In this document: positions 15,800-24,004 of the stretch, one piece after another
How the letters are laid out: the number at the start of each line of letters is the position of its first letter
Numbering within the stretch: position 1 is the stretch's first letter
Assembly (NCBI RefSeq): GCF_035958815.1
Contig: NZ_CP108384.1
Location: 62,001-126,000, forward strand
DNA length: 64,000 bases
Source: Nocardia sp. NBC_01327
Lineage (GTDB): Bacteria > Actinomycetota > Actinomycetes > Mycobacteriales > Mycobacteriaceae
Direction: 5' to 3'
Notes under the pieces: model-generated
What the model was told of the DNA's origin: nothing
Seen by the model: the letters and a program-made list of their open reading frames with translations, nothing else
Database searches by the model: none
Made by a program: the position numbers and the translations under genes

Positions 15800-16698
15800 G
15801 CCGCGTGCTCCTTCGCGATCTTCATCATCAGATCCTCGGTGTCTTGTTCGTTCAACGCTACAGCGCGCAGGCCCTCGATTGCTTGTCGATATTGGCTGAC
15901 CTCTTCGTCCTGCTCGTGGAAGACGCTGCCGATGGCGCCCTCGGCGTAAACCATTGTCGGCAGCGCCTTCCCACTCGGACCCTGGGGGAACGCCAACCAG
16001 ACGAACGTCAGCATGGTCAATCCCGGATGGGTTCCGGCGTCAAACGGCACAAGGCGGATGGCAACGTTCTCCCGCTCGCTCATCCGCGCTAGCCATTCCA
16101 ATTGGTTCCGCATGACCCTCGCGTCACCCACACGATTGCGCACAACAGCTTCGGACAGGAACGCCTCAAGCCTGAAAGTCGGATCATCAAGGCGCGCTTG
16201 TCGTTTCATAGTGAGCTCGATGCGGCGCTCCAGGTCGACGACCGACAGGGCGGGTTCGCTCACACGATCAAGGGCGCGCCGGTAGTCGGCAGATTGGAGA
16301 AGTGCCGGGAAGATTACCGGGTGGTGGGCGATCACATGATTGGCAATACCCTCCAGCCGCAAGAACTTCCCCGTGATGGGCGCGACCTGATCCTTGTACG
16401 CCTTCCACAACCCCCGGGTGGTGCCTTGCCCCTTGGCAGCCTTCTCCTCGGTCTTGATCTCCCGCCACAGCTCCTCGGCCTTCACCCGCGCATCATCGTT
16501 GGCGCCGTAGAAGTCGAGCAGCGCGTTGATGTGCAGCTCGCCCAGCCTCGTGAGAGAACCGTCCTCCATTCGGTCGATGGCCTGACGAGAAACGCCGATA
16601 TGCACGGCGGCCGCTGTCATCGCCGGCCGAGATGCGTGTTCTCGCAGCTCTTTCATGAAGTTGCCGAAATCCAGGCGAGAGACCGTCCATTCGGTCAT
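15796..16698 (-). CDS. XRE-family regulator with DUF5753 domain
   Basis: 300 aa from ATG 16698 with a GAGG site nine bases upstream; an in-frame start at 16755 is possible. The N-terminal helix-turn-helix (about 10-65: FMKELREHASRPAMTAAAVH, then GVSRQAIDRMEDG) is followed by the DUF5753 ligand-binding-like domain (about 110-285), with the usual motifs HHPVIFPALLQSADYRRAL, ERQARLDD-type segment and PFDAGTHPGLTMLTFVWL. It forms an operon with DUF397. Two perfect GTCCGT-N-ACGGAC palindromes upstream suggest autoregulation and control of the divergent small genes from 16925 onwards. Confidence 0.9.
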   Translation of the reverse strand: MTEWTVSRLDFGNFMKELREHASRPAMTAAAVHIGVSRQAIDRMEDGSLTRLGELHINALLDFYGANDDARVKAEELWREIKTEEKAAKGQGTTRGLWKAYKDQVAPITGKFLRLEGIANHVIAHHPVIFPALLQSADYRRALDRVSEPALSVVDLERRIELTMKRQARLDDPTFRLEAFLSEAVVRNRVGDARVMRNQLEWLARMSERENVAIRLVPFDAGTHPGLTMLTFVWLAFPQGPSGKALPTMVYAEGAIGSVFHEQDEEVSQYRQAIEGLRAVALNEQDTEDLMMKIAKEHAA

Positions 16699-16725
16699 TT
16701 TCGTTAGCCTCGCTATCTGACGAGA

Positions 16726-16818
16726 GTCCGTAACAGGCGCGCCCTTGGCGGGCATGTCCGTGCCGGGCTCGTCCGTGACGGACGGTTAACTATATTTCAC
16801 GAACTGTCCGTAACGGAC
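16726..16818. promoter_or_regulatory. operator cluster GTCCGT-N-ACGGAC
   Basis: Perfect 13-base palindromes are at 16771-16783 (GTCCGTGACGGAC) and 16806-16818 (GTCCGTAACGGAC), 35 bases centre to centre. Half-sites GTCCGT lie at 16726 and 16755. They sit in the divergent region upstream of the XRE gene, so the XRE protein is the best candidate to bind them. Confidence 0.65.
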
Positions 16819-16924
16819 GCTTTTTCTGACAACAATTAGGTGTCTGCTTAACGCATACCACCTGGCGATGACAGCACGAAAGGCCGCCGCCGGGGATTCA
16901 TCCAAAAGCGCTGGGAGAGCCTAA

Positions 16925-17146
16925 ATGCCTTGGGATGCTTGGGTTTTGATCTCGATCATCACTGTCTCGGCCGTCATCGTTGTCGGTGCCCTCATTGAGG
17001 ACCCCAGGGGCACAGGCACATACGTAAAGGAAGGTTACGACGGGGGAGGGGTGCCGCGCCCGATCTCGATCCGCATCCGCGGCGGGCGGTCACTCGAACT
17101 CCGGCTTGCCGCAAGCGCTGCTGGGCAGCATCGGAGGCGATCGTGA
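16925..17146 (+). CDS. small single-pass membrane protein
   Basis: 73 aa, preceded by GGGAGAG at good spacing. One hydrophobic helix at residues ~7-24 (VLISIITVSAVIVVGALI) is followed by a basic, Gly-rich tail (RIRGGRSLELRLAASAAGQ). No family is recognised. It is the first gene divergent from the XRE/DUF397 operon and may be controlled by the GTCCGT palindromes. Small membrane proteins in this position are common in actinobacterial XRE/DUF397 loci, but the function is unknown. Confidence 0.6.
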   Translation: MPWDAWVLISIITVSAVIVVGALIEDPRGTGTYVKEGYDGGGVPRPISIRIRGGRSLELRLAASAAGQHRRRS

Positions 17147-17190
17147 CCGATGAAATCCGCATCAGATCGCAGGGCAGGGGTGGGTAAGCA

Positions 17191-17400
17191 ATGTCCGGAA
17201 CGATTTCTCGTATCAGCGATCACCGGCTGCCGCCATCGGAACATCTCGAGAATCAGGACAACGTGAAAATCGAACTCCGGCGGCACCGAAATTGCGTCGC
17301 CGCCAACGCGGGAACAGCGCGCTCATGTTGCTCTAGAAAACAGCTGGCCGAGATCGCGGAACGGAACGGCTGGCCCTGGATGGACGCGTACCGGAAGTGA
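17191..17400 (+). CDS. small hypothetical protein (69 aa)
   Basis: The ATG follows a GGGTAAGCA stretch that offers only a weak ribosome site. The product is charged with a basic middle (VKIELRRHRNCVAANAG) and three Cys, including an adjacent pair (SCCS). The end, KQLAEIAERNGWPWMDAYRK, looks like a real amphipathic helix. No family is recognised. It sits between two other small ORFs on the same strand. Confidence 0.45.
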   Translation: MSGTISRISDHRLPPSEHLENQDNVKIELRRHRNCVAANAGTARSCCSRKQLAEIAERNGWPWMDAYRK

Positions 17401-17439
17401 CGAATGCAAAGGAAGACCCAAATAGTGAGGAGTAGGCCC

Positions 17440-17694
17440 GTGGAATTCTATGGTCCACGCTTGAAAAGATTGGAAGACTGCGACGTTCGCGACGACGACA
17501 TCGAGATGAACGCAGCGGAGGCGCTGGAAGCCATGATCATTCATCGAGATTGCCATCCGGCCGTGTGCATCCGCCAGCAAGTAGCGGCGCGAACTGTCGG
17601 TATCGAGAAGGACCCATACGCCGAAAGATCGAACGTCATCCCGTTCCCGACTCGGAACTTCAAGGTGGTCGGCCATGTCACCCGCGATCCATGA
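17440..17694 (+). CDS. small hypothetical protein (84 aa)
   Basis: I start it at GTG 17440, which has GAGGAG nine to ten bases upstream, rather than at ATG 17404, which has no site. The protein is acidic in the first half (ERLKDCDVRDDDIEMNAAEA-like composition) with a helical segment AEALEAMIIHRDCHPAVC, and ends NVIPFPTRNFKVVGHVTRDP. The family is unknown. It is the last gene of the small-ORF set divergent from the XRE regulator and is followed by a strong terminator hairpin. Confidence 0.55.
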   Translation: MEFYGPRLKRLEDCDVRDDDIEMNAAEALEAMIIHRDCHPAVCIRQQVAARTVGIEKDPYAERSNVIPFPTRNFKVVGHVTRDP

Positions 17695-17722
17695 CCGGCA
17701 ATCGGCGCTGGGCAAATGTAAT

Positions 17723-17767
17723 GCCGCTTCCGGGCTCCCCCTGGAGGATCAGGAGCCCGGAAGCGGC
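17723..17767 (+). terminator. strong hairpin terminator
   Basis: GCCGCTTCCGGGCTCC (17723-17738) pairs perfectly with its complement at 17752-17767 across a 13-base loop, 28 bases after the 17694 stop. No T-run follows. Confidence 0.75.
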
Positions 17768-17972
17768 GGTGCGTCACGCACGAACGCAAGGCACGAATGC
17801 CCGAACCTCGCGTACTCGCCGGATGTCACCGGTGCAAAGTGGAGGTTTGAACCGTCCCCGTGACTATCCGGAATAATGCATGACGCACCGACCTTGGGCC
17901 GCGGAACAGTGGTGAACTGCCTCGGCGTAATTCGAACAGTAACCGTGCGTGCCGATCAACCCATCCTCTCTA

Positions 17973-18105
17973 TTCCCATACCTGGGAACAGAATTCTGCC
18001 GATCGGGTGGACTTCCCTATTCCCAAGTCAGGGAGGGTCATTCGAGATATCGATCATCTGTGCGTCCAACTGCCGGCCCGCAGGGAACCTTCCCTTTCGT
18101 GGGAA
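17973..18105 (+). promoter_or_regulatory. three TTCCC-N6-GGGAA palindromes upstream of the transglycosylase gene
   Basis: TTCCCATACCTGGGAA (17973-17988), TTCCCAAGTCAGGGAG (18020-18035) and TTCCCTTTCGTGGGAA (18090-18105) share five-base arms and a six-base spacer. They end 99 bases before the 18204 start. Matching sites occur before pknG (9389) and repA (27684), and a one-mismatch site before the 62070 gene (61953). A dimeric regulator is likely; it is not identified. The rest of 17768-18203 holds no gene. Confidence 0.6.
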
Positions 18106-18203
18106 CGCGTTGCCGCGCAGGGTGATCGAGACCGTCTAGCATGCCATTGACGTCGGCGGACGGAAGCTGGCAGATGGATGGGCTGCGTTGCGAAGGGTGA
18201 ACA

Positions 18204-19226
18204 GTGGTGACAACGCTTACCTTGCCGCGCCGTGCCAACGCTCCGATATTGGACGGATACGTCGCCTACGTCGAGCCAATCCTGCAGAAGTTGCTGGACA
18301 CCCTCGGTAACGGTACCGCCCAGGGAGTCACTTCCGAGACGTTGAGCGGGCTGGGTCCACCACCGTTGTCCAGCGGTGAGATGCAGGCGAGTTACAAAAT
18401 CACTCAGGTACAGGCCACGCTGTTTCGGACCGAATTGAATTCACTCGATGCCAATATCGCCGATATCGCTCAGAAGTCGGCGGAACTCAGCGGCAATACG
18501 ACCACCGAAGTCACGGCACTCGTGGAGACAATCCGGGAGCGACTGACCAGCGTGCCCGAGAACCCCAGCATTCAAGATCAATTCAATGCTATAGCCGACA
18601 TCGACGGCGATGTTAGCAAAGCCGAGCAGGCAGTCACGCAGGCCCTGGACCAGAACAATACTCACAGCGACGCCGTAGCCCAGAACAGCCCCGCGACCGA
18701 CAGCGCCTCTCCGGCAAGCTATTCCGGTGGTTCTCCCGAGAGTGCGTCGCCCAGCAGCTATGTGCCCACCGACAGCAGTGGTGGTTATAGTAGCCAGTAC
18801 ACCGCTCCAGTAAATTCTTCCGGTGGCACCGGCCAGCACCACACACTCAGCAAGGCCGAGATCGACGACTACATCAAGCAGGCCCTCCATCAACTCGGTA
18901 TCAACGATCCGGTTTCCATCGCGAACTGGACGAAGGGTTACGAAGTTCTGATAGCACGCGAATCGGGCGGGGACATCGGTGCCATCAATACGACGGACTC
19001 GAATGCTGCGGCCGGACATCCCTCGCAAGGGCTCACCCAAACCATTCCGGGCACGTTCAACAAATACCATGTCGCCGGAACGTCATCGATCATCACCAAC
19101 CCGGTAGCCAATATCGCGAGCAGCGTAGATTACGTGATGGACGTCTATCACGTCTCGCGAGACGGCTCCAATTTGGCAGCGAACGTTCAACAGGCCGATC
19201 CCAGCCGCTCGGCGAAGGGCTACTGA
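18204..19226 (+). CDS. secreted lytic transglycosylase-like effector (SLT domain)
   Basis: 340 aa from GTG 18204 with AAGGG seven bases upstream. The N-terminal ~145 residues are helical and lack a Sec signal, resembling helical type VII-export N-domains (helical pairs around residues 45-100). A Ser/Pro/Gly-rich linker follows (about 150-215). The C-terminal ~120 residues are a transglycosylase SLT domain: the catalytic Glu is E253 in ARESGGDIGAINTTDSNAA, followed by GHPSQGLTQTIPGTFNKYH and ITNPVANIASSVDYV. The enzyme would cleave peptidoglycan. The next gene, an SMI1/KNR4 protein 98 bases downstream, fits an immunity partner. The export route is inferred. Three palindromes in front suggest tight control. 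Confidence 0.8.
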   Translation: MVTTLTLPRRANAPILDGYVAYVEPILQKLLDTLGNGTAQGVTSETLSGLGPPPLSSGEMQASYKITQVQATLFRTELNSLDANIADIAQKSAELSGNTTTEVTALVETIRERLTSVPENPSIQDQFNAIADIDGDVSKAEQAVTQALDQNNTHSDAVAQNSPATDSASPASYSGGSPESASPSSYVPTDSSGGYSSQYTAPVNSSGGTGQHHTLSKAEIDDYIKQALHQLGINDPVSIANWTKGYEVLIARESGGDIGAINTTDSNAAAGHPSQGLTQTIPGTFNKYHVAGTSSIITNPVANIASSVDYVMDVYHVSRDGSNLAANVQQADPSRSAKGY

Positions 19227-19324
19227 ATCCTCGCCATTCACCGCGGACATCGCAAGCTTATTCCCACTGCTGGAAAAAGATATCGTGACTGTTAGGTTCG
19301 GCACGACCGACCGAAAGGGCGTCC

Positions 19325-20413
19325 GTGCATCCTGCTGTCGCACAACTGAGTTCGCTCATGCCACCGCCTCCGCTGCCTCCGGTAGCGGCTTCTCCCTGGG
19401 GCGACATCGAGCGCGCCATGGGTTTCCGCCTGCCCACGGACTACCGCGACTTTATCGACCTCTACGGCGAGGGACAGATCAATCAAGAGCTCTCGGTGTT
19501 CTTTCCGGCCCACCGGACAGGAGATCGGCCCTCGCTGACAGCGCTGCTTGATCGCAGTCGCCAGCTCAAATCCTTCGGCTTCTATGAGGCATTCGGTTCC
19601 GATGATGGACCGGCACGCACTGGAACCCCACCGAATCCCGGCGCCTCCGAATCCGCTGAACTGCTCGTATGGGGCAAGACCTGGAACGGGGACCTGTTCT
19701 TCTGGGCACCGGTCGGCGAGGACCCCGACGCTTGGCCCATCTCCATGCATCTGCCTCACCTGAACGCCGGAGACCGCTGGCGCCGGTTCGATGGCGGAAT
19801 GGCGCAGTTCCTGACCAGCGTCGCGGACGGCAGCTTCACCGACGCCGCAAGGTTGATCGGCGGCCGCCCCGGCCCAGCGCGGTGGAGTCGGCTGCGCGAC
19901 TGGGAATATGACTACGGCAAGCCGCCCTCCGCGGTATTCAACGCCTTCGACCAAGTCGATGGCCAAGGAAATCCGTATGGCCGGCAGATACGCAGTGGTT
20001 CACCCATCCCGCTATGCGACTACGGCCATGCCGGCGGTGATCAGGCCTACTTCCGGTCCACCGGTGAACTTCGACCCCTCATCGGCCTGGATCCCACAGG
20101 CACACAGATCCAGCTCCATGGCGGGAGCCAAGCTCCGGGAATCGCCTACTTCCTCTACGGCACAGTTGATTTCGGCGCCGAACATATTCCGGGAACCGTT
20201 GGCGTCGACATGCTGCGAGACGGCGAGCCGATAGCCTCGGCGATGATCGACCGCACCAATCCACAACACGCACACGTCGCTGTAGAGATCCTGGTCGACG
20301 CCGACGCCGACGCCGCCTCAGTGCAATTGCGAGTTATCGCAGATCCCACCGCTATCGGGATCACGGTCGAGAACGTCTACCTCCGCGCGACGGGCACACT
20401 ACGGACCGAGTGA
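19325..20413 (+). CDS. SMI1/KNR4 (SUKH) family protein, likely immunity protein
   Basis: 362 aa from GTG 19325 with AAAGGG upstream. The N-terminal ~170 residues show the SUKH pattern: DIERAMGFRLPTDYRDFIDL with GEGQI, then LLVWGKTWNGDLFFWAPVG and the aromatic RRFDGGMAQFLTSVADG. The C-terminal half (about 200-360) is a beta-rich domain without a recognised name. SUKH proteins neutralise many unrelated toxins in bacterial conflict systems. Its place directly after the transglycosylase effector suggests it protects the producing cell. The second domain is unusual for a simple immunity protein. Confidence 0.8.
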   Translation: MHPAVAQLSSLMPPPPLPPVAASPWGDIERAMGFRLPTDYRDFIDLYGEGQINQELSVFFPAHRTGDRPSLTALLDRSRQLKSFGFYEAFGSDDGPARTGTPPNPGASESAELLVWGKTWNGDLFFWAPVGEDPDAWPISMHLPHLNAGDRWRRFDGGMAQFLTSVADGSFTDAARLIGGRPGPARWSRLRDWEYDYGKPPSAVFNAFDQVDGQGNPYGRQIRSGSPIPLCDYGHAGGDQAYFRSTGELRPLIGLDPTGTQIQLHGGSQAPGIAYFLYGTVDFGAEHIPGTVGVDMLRDGEPIASAMIDRTNPQHAHVAVEILVDADADAASVQLRVIADPTAIGITVENVYLRATGTLRTE

Positions 20414-20422
20414 CGTTCGATC

Positions 20423-20456
20423 ACTGTGCCTGCCAGGTGGGGCTGGCAGGCACAGT
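20423..20456 (+). terminator. strong hairpin terminator after the SMI1/KNR4 gene
   Basis: ACTGTGCCTGCCAG (20423-20436) pairs perfectly with CTGGCAGGCACAGT (20443-20456) around a six-base loop, ten bases after the stop. Confidence 0.8.
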
Positions 20457-20520
20457 CCCGATTCTTCAGCGAGTGAAGAAGTTTCGAAACACCCTGTGGT
20501 GCAATATCTATCGACTCTGC

Positions 20521-20823
20521 TCAGCAACTTCCGGATGAGCCGGTGCAGATACGCGGCTGCTGAGGCGGGTACGGCAGGTGGCCGTGCCTGGAGTCACGCG
20601 GAGAGTGCCCAGTCCAGTTCGGCGGGTAGCCGGGGGAGGGCGGGGCGGGGTAGGGGTCTTGCCCTCGGGACCAGTTTTGATCCGCAGACGGCCCGGAAGT
20701 TGGGTCGCAGGCCGTAGCCTCGGCCGGAATATGTGTCATTGCCACGGATATCAGCGAAAGTGCGACAATGGCACACATCCTGGCGGTGATTCTCCTGATC
20801 GCGGGCATCCTGGTGCCGAACAT
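20521..20823 (-). CDS. small secreted proline-rich protein
   Basis: 100 aa from ATG 20823 with AAGGG upstream. It has a signal peptide: basic start RRITAR, core MCAIVALSLISVAMTHI, cleavage near AEATA. The mature part is short, Pro/Ser/Gly-rich (PYPAPPSPGYPPNWTG) and has three Cys. No family. Small Pro-rich secreted proteins are common in Nocardia. The opposite strand also carries open frames, so the call rests on the signal peptide. Confidence 0.55.
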   Translation of the reverse strand: MFGTRMPAIRRITARMCAIVALSLISVAMTHIPAEATACDPTSGPSADQNWSRGQDPYPAPPSPGYPPNWTGHSPRDSRHGHLPYPPQQPRICTGSSGSC

Positions 20824-21228
20824 CGCGGTTCCCTTCTATTGGACCATGTTTCGCAACACGTCACACGCCGCGAGCCTATGGCGGTCGGTCCCGGATGGCG
20901 ATCTTGCACTTTCCACTCATGGGGAGTCGAATCATGTTCCTACACACAAGACTTCGTCAGTAGTCTCCACGAAACGACTCAAATGCGACATGTGATCGAG
21001 TCATCAAGGGGTCCGCACATCAGCGTGTTACGTCACTGTGACGTATTGATCGAAACCCGCAGCTACATACGGGCTTTCGCTGAACGATGCCCGGATTCGG
21101 GCGCACTCGACGTTCACGCGCTGCGCTTCATTGCTATCCGAGACAAGCCGGAGTGTGCATTCAATGTCAGTGAGAGGCGAATTCGTGTCCTGCACAAGCG
21201 AATTCATGCGCCGATAATAGATCTTATG
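20824..21228. other. no gene recognised
   Basis: About 400 bases between the secreted-protein gene and the AraC gene. Open frames on the plus strand lack domains or ribosome sites. No hairpin or repeat stands out. Confidence 0.4.
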
Positions 21229-22473
21229 TCAGGTTGTAGCTCGGGAACTCTTCCGGTATTCGTCCGGCGTCTGCCCGGTCCAGCGACGAAACGCCCGTCC
21301 CAGAGTGCGGTGGTCACTGTAACCGAGACGTCCCGCGATCGACTGCAATGGCAATTGAGTGTCCTGCAACAACCGAACAGCCTGCTCATGTTGCACCGCC
21401 TCGAACTCCGCCCGCCACGTCGTACCGTGCGCGGCGAGGCGGCGCTGGAGTGTGCGCGAACTGACCGACAACCTGTGCGCCACTTCATCGAAGACCTGAC
21501 CGGTTGATACACCAGCGGCCAGCACGTCGAGCACGACAGCGCGCAACGCGTCGATCTCACTTCGCGCCGGCCGAGCGGAATCGATGATCGACTGGGCATA
21601 CAGTCGCATAATCCGCCCGAACTCGGGATCGCGTGGCGAACGCACCACGGCACCTTCGGCTTCGTGAAAAGTCAGCGTATCCGCGTCCTGGTCGAAATGG
21701 ATATTGCTGGTACCGAAGTGGTCGACGAAAGCGCCGTGATGCTGCGGTGCGCGGTGCGCGAATCCGACACGAACAGGTGTGACGGCGGCACCCCTGGCTT
21801 CCCGCGCCCGCCGCATCAGTACCGCCATCGCGAACTCGCTGGTCTGCGTATCCACCGCCTCGCGATCGGTGTTTCCGAAGTAGCCCACCGTAAGTAGCGG
21901 TCCGTCCTCGGCGACGTGCAACATCAGCGCGGGGTCGGCGATCGCCGTGAGGTACGCGGCAGCATCGCTGAACCCTTCGGCCAGCGTATTACCGCCGGTG
22001 ATCAGGTAGTCCCATACATGCAGCCGGCCGAGCTCGGCGGTGGCAGCCACCCGAAGACCCGTGTGGGGACCGCCCGTGGCGTGCACGAGCTCCCACAATC
22101 GGTGTTGCGCGGCGGTCGGAATGCGGCCTAGATCATCTTCGAATGCGTCCGAGTTGAATTCGGGGATCGACATGATCTCCTCACGTGAGAGGCCGAACTG
22201 CACCCCCGCATCACGCACCAACCGCGCAAGATGCACCGAGACCGTATCTTGAATGACCGCGGGAGCACACGTAGCCGAAGGTTGCACCCCTGCGGTATTC
22301 GCTGCGCGCGGCGCGAACACCTGGTCCCGTGGCAGCCCTGCGGTGACACTGCGACTCCGCACGACGGAAGAGGAGTTCGGTGCCCATCCCGTGCTGCTGA
22401 TCCGGCGTCCAGAAAGCTCTGCCGGACAAGGAAGAACGAGTTCTGCCCCCAGATCGAGGGTATCGGAGGTCAC
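21229..22473 (-). CDS. AraC-family transcriptional regulator
   Basis: 414 aa from GTG 22473 with AAGGAAG six bases upstream. The N-terminal part (about 90-290) matches the arabinose_bd (PF12625)-type ligand domain of OruR/ArgR-like AraC regulators, with the segment LWELVHATGGPHTGLRVAA. The C-terminal ~85 residues are the AraC helix-turn-helix pair: VAHRLSVSSRTLQRRLAAHG, then SIAGRLGYSDHRTLGRAFRR and WTGQTPDEYR. The first ~80 residues form an extra Ser/Arg-rich extension typical of no domain. Regulators of this type usually control a neighbouring catabolic operon, but none is adjacent here. Confidence 0.9.
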   Translation of the reverse strand: MTSDTLDLGAELVLPCPAELSGRRISSTGWAPNSSSVVRSRSVTAGLPRDQVFAPRAANTAGVQPSATCAPAVIQDTVSVHLARLVRDAGVQFGLSREEIMSIPEFNSDAFEDDLGRIPTAAQHRLWELVHATGGPHTGLRVAATAELGRLHVWDYLITGGNTLAEGFSDAAAYLTAIADPALMLHVAEDGPLLTVGYFGNTDREAVDTQTSEFAMAVLMRRAREARGAAVTPVRVGFAHRAPQHHGAFVDHFGTSNIHFDQDADTLTFHEAEGAVVRSPRDPEFGRIMRLYAQSIIDSARPARSEIDALRAVVLDVLAAGVSTGQVFDEVAHRLSVSSRTLQRRLAAHGTTWRAEFEAVQHEQAVRLLQDTQLPLQSIAGRLGYSDHRTLGRAFRRWTGQTPDEYRKSSRATT

Positions 22474-23204
22474 GAGACTTCCTTTCCTGCCACCCATGTC
22501 ACGCCTCTCCGATCGGTAAGAATGGTTCAGGAAATTGGCTGCGATAGGTCGGACATGGTGGACGGTCGCACGAAAGCCCCGGCGACGGCGGCGGTATCGG
22601 CTCGAGGGCGTTGCCCACTCGGGATCACCGGAAAGCACGCAGCGAGATCTTTCGATGCGCGAGTGACCACAGTCAGGTCGTAGTCGCTGGCGCGACGGCC
22701 GATTTCGGCGACCGACAGCTCGGCAATGTGCAGATCTCCGCCCACGGCAAAGAATTTGGCCATCCCGTGGTTGAACGCCGTGCGCTGGTCCACGCCGAAC
22801 GCCCGTCCACCTGCTGCTTCTGTGCCATGTCAAAACCCTAACGACGACCCACCAACCAGCGCTTCTCGATTTCTGACCGGTCCACCCCTGGTCATCCAGC
22901 GCTGACCAGGAACTCACGCAGCCCCGCCGCGGGATTCACCCCGATCCGCGAGAACATATAACCGACGATCGCCGTCCCGAGTCCGGGGTGAGAGTTGCCT
23001 CCCGAGCAGATCACACAGCCCGAAGTTCACCGCCCGCGGTGTAGGTGGCGGGATCTGAATCCGGCGCCGCGTAGGGTGATCGGACCCGAGCTCGCTGGTA
23101 TCGCGATGACCGGGTCCACCTCACCAGCATGCACTGAGACACCTGCGATCTCGACGTTCACCGCCACCGGTGCATGGTCGTCGGCGCTCCCTGCCGGGAC
23201 GTCT
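22474..23204. other. region of fragments and repeats
   Basis: About 730 bases with no intact recognised gene. A minus-strand ORF at 22527-22793 (88 aa, containing GGDLHIAELSVAEIGRRASD) could be a small gene but has no family or clear ribosome site. Around 22915-23010 the minus strand reads CSGGNSHPGLGTAIVGYMF and ends LREFLVSAG-stop, looking like the tail of a lost gene; part of this tail is repeated at 23752. Confidence 0.4.
22878..22949. repeat. direct repeat, copy 1 (copy 2 at 23752-23820)
   Basis: The ~65-base element CGGTCCACCCC-N-GGTCATCC...CTGACCAGGAACTCACGCAG recurs at 23752-23820 with a few mismatches and a three-base indel. On the minus strand both encode a protein end, LREFLVS-x-G-stop. 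A 16-base core (CTGACCAGGAACTCAC) appears again at 32061. The two copies flank the DUF2076 gene. Confidence 0.6.
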
Positions 23205-23570
23205 TCACCACCAGCTATCGCCGCCGTCGAAGACGTCCCCGAGGACATCAGCGGCCAGAATCCCACCCCCGACCCCCAGCGCGATCTGCACTGCCCCGGA
23301 AAGGAAATCACTCCCACCGGACCGGCGATCATCAGCATCGCCCCGCTGCTGGTAGTCCAACACCTGCTGCCGCAGCTGAACATTCTCCTGCTGCAGCTGA
23401 GCGATAGCCTGATCCTGCCGGATCAGCATTTGCGCCATCGCAGCGATCGCGCCCGGATCGTGGGCGACCCGCTGCTGGACGAGAGCCTGCACCTGAGGGT
23501 CTCGCGGCCCCTGACGGTCGATCTTCTGAAACAGCCCATCGACAATCTGCTGTGCCTGCGAAGTATTCAT
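23205..23570 (-). CDS. DUF2076 family protein
   Basis: 121 aa from ATG 23570 with AAGGA nine bases upstream. The N-terminal ~75 residues match DUF2076: SQAQQIVDGLFQKIDRQGPR, DPQVQALVQQRVAHDPGAIA and a long Gln-rich coiled coil (IAQLQQENVQLRQQVLDYQ). The tail has a Gly-rich hydrophobic segment (GAVQIALGVGGGILAADVLG), possibly a membrane-inserting helix, and ends with Trp-Trp. The function is unknown in the family. The gene lies between two copies of a direct repeat and may have been moved as a unit. Confidence 0.8.
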   Translation of the reverse strand: MNTSQAQQIVDGLFQKIDRQGPRDPQVQALVQQRVAHDPGAIAAMAQMLIRQDQAIAQLQQENVQLRQQVLDYQQRGDADDRRSGGSDFLSGAVQIALGVGGGILAADVLGDVFDGGDSWW

Positions 23571-24004
23571 CTCCGGTTCCTTCCCGTTCTTCACTGACCG
23601 CTCATCCGGCCCGAGTACACGGTCACACCAGCTGCTGACAACCCACCGACAGCCCGCTATTCCAGTCCCCGCAACAAGATTCAGGGAGCTTTCACCGCGG
23701 GAATCGGGGCAGCGTGACCTCGTGGACCTCATCACCCTCTTCTGGCCGGTCCACCCCAGGTCATCCGTCGCTGACCAGGAACTCACGCAGCAGCCCCGCG
23801 CGGGATTCACTGCAGGCGTCGAGCAGCCAGAGGGCCAGCGACAGACCGCACTAGCCCGCACCCAGCACCTACACCTGTGTCATATGTCCTGCCTTCCAAC
23901 AGTTCTGGCCGTTACCGGGGAGCTATGCCGTCAGTGTCGGTGAATAGGTAGCCCGGGTGCATCGGTGGACGCGGCGACGACCTACGGATAGGTGGTACCG
24001 ATGA
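23571..24004. other. intergenic region with second copy of the direct repeat
   Basis: Holds the repeat copy at 23752-23820, whose minus strand reads LSLALWLLDACSES then LLREFLVSDG-stop, a likely gene-tail fragment. Nothing else is recognisable. Confidence 0.4.

Noticed and set aside
20578..21507. 309-aa plus-strand open frame
   Set aside because: It overlaps a signal-peptide-bearing minus-strand gene and the AraC gene, and has no domain or start signal.
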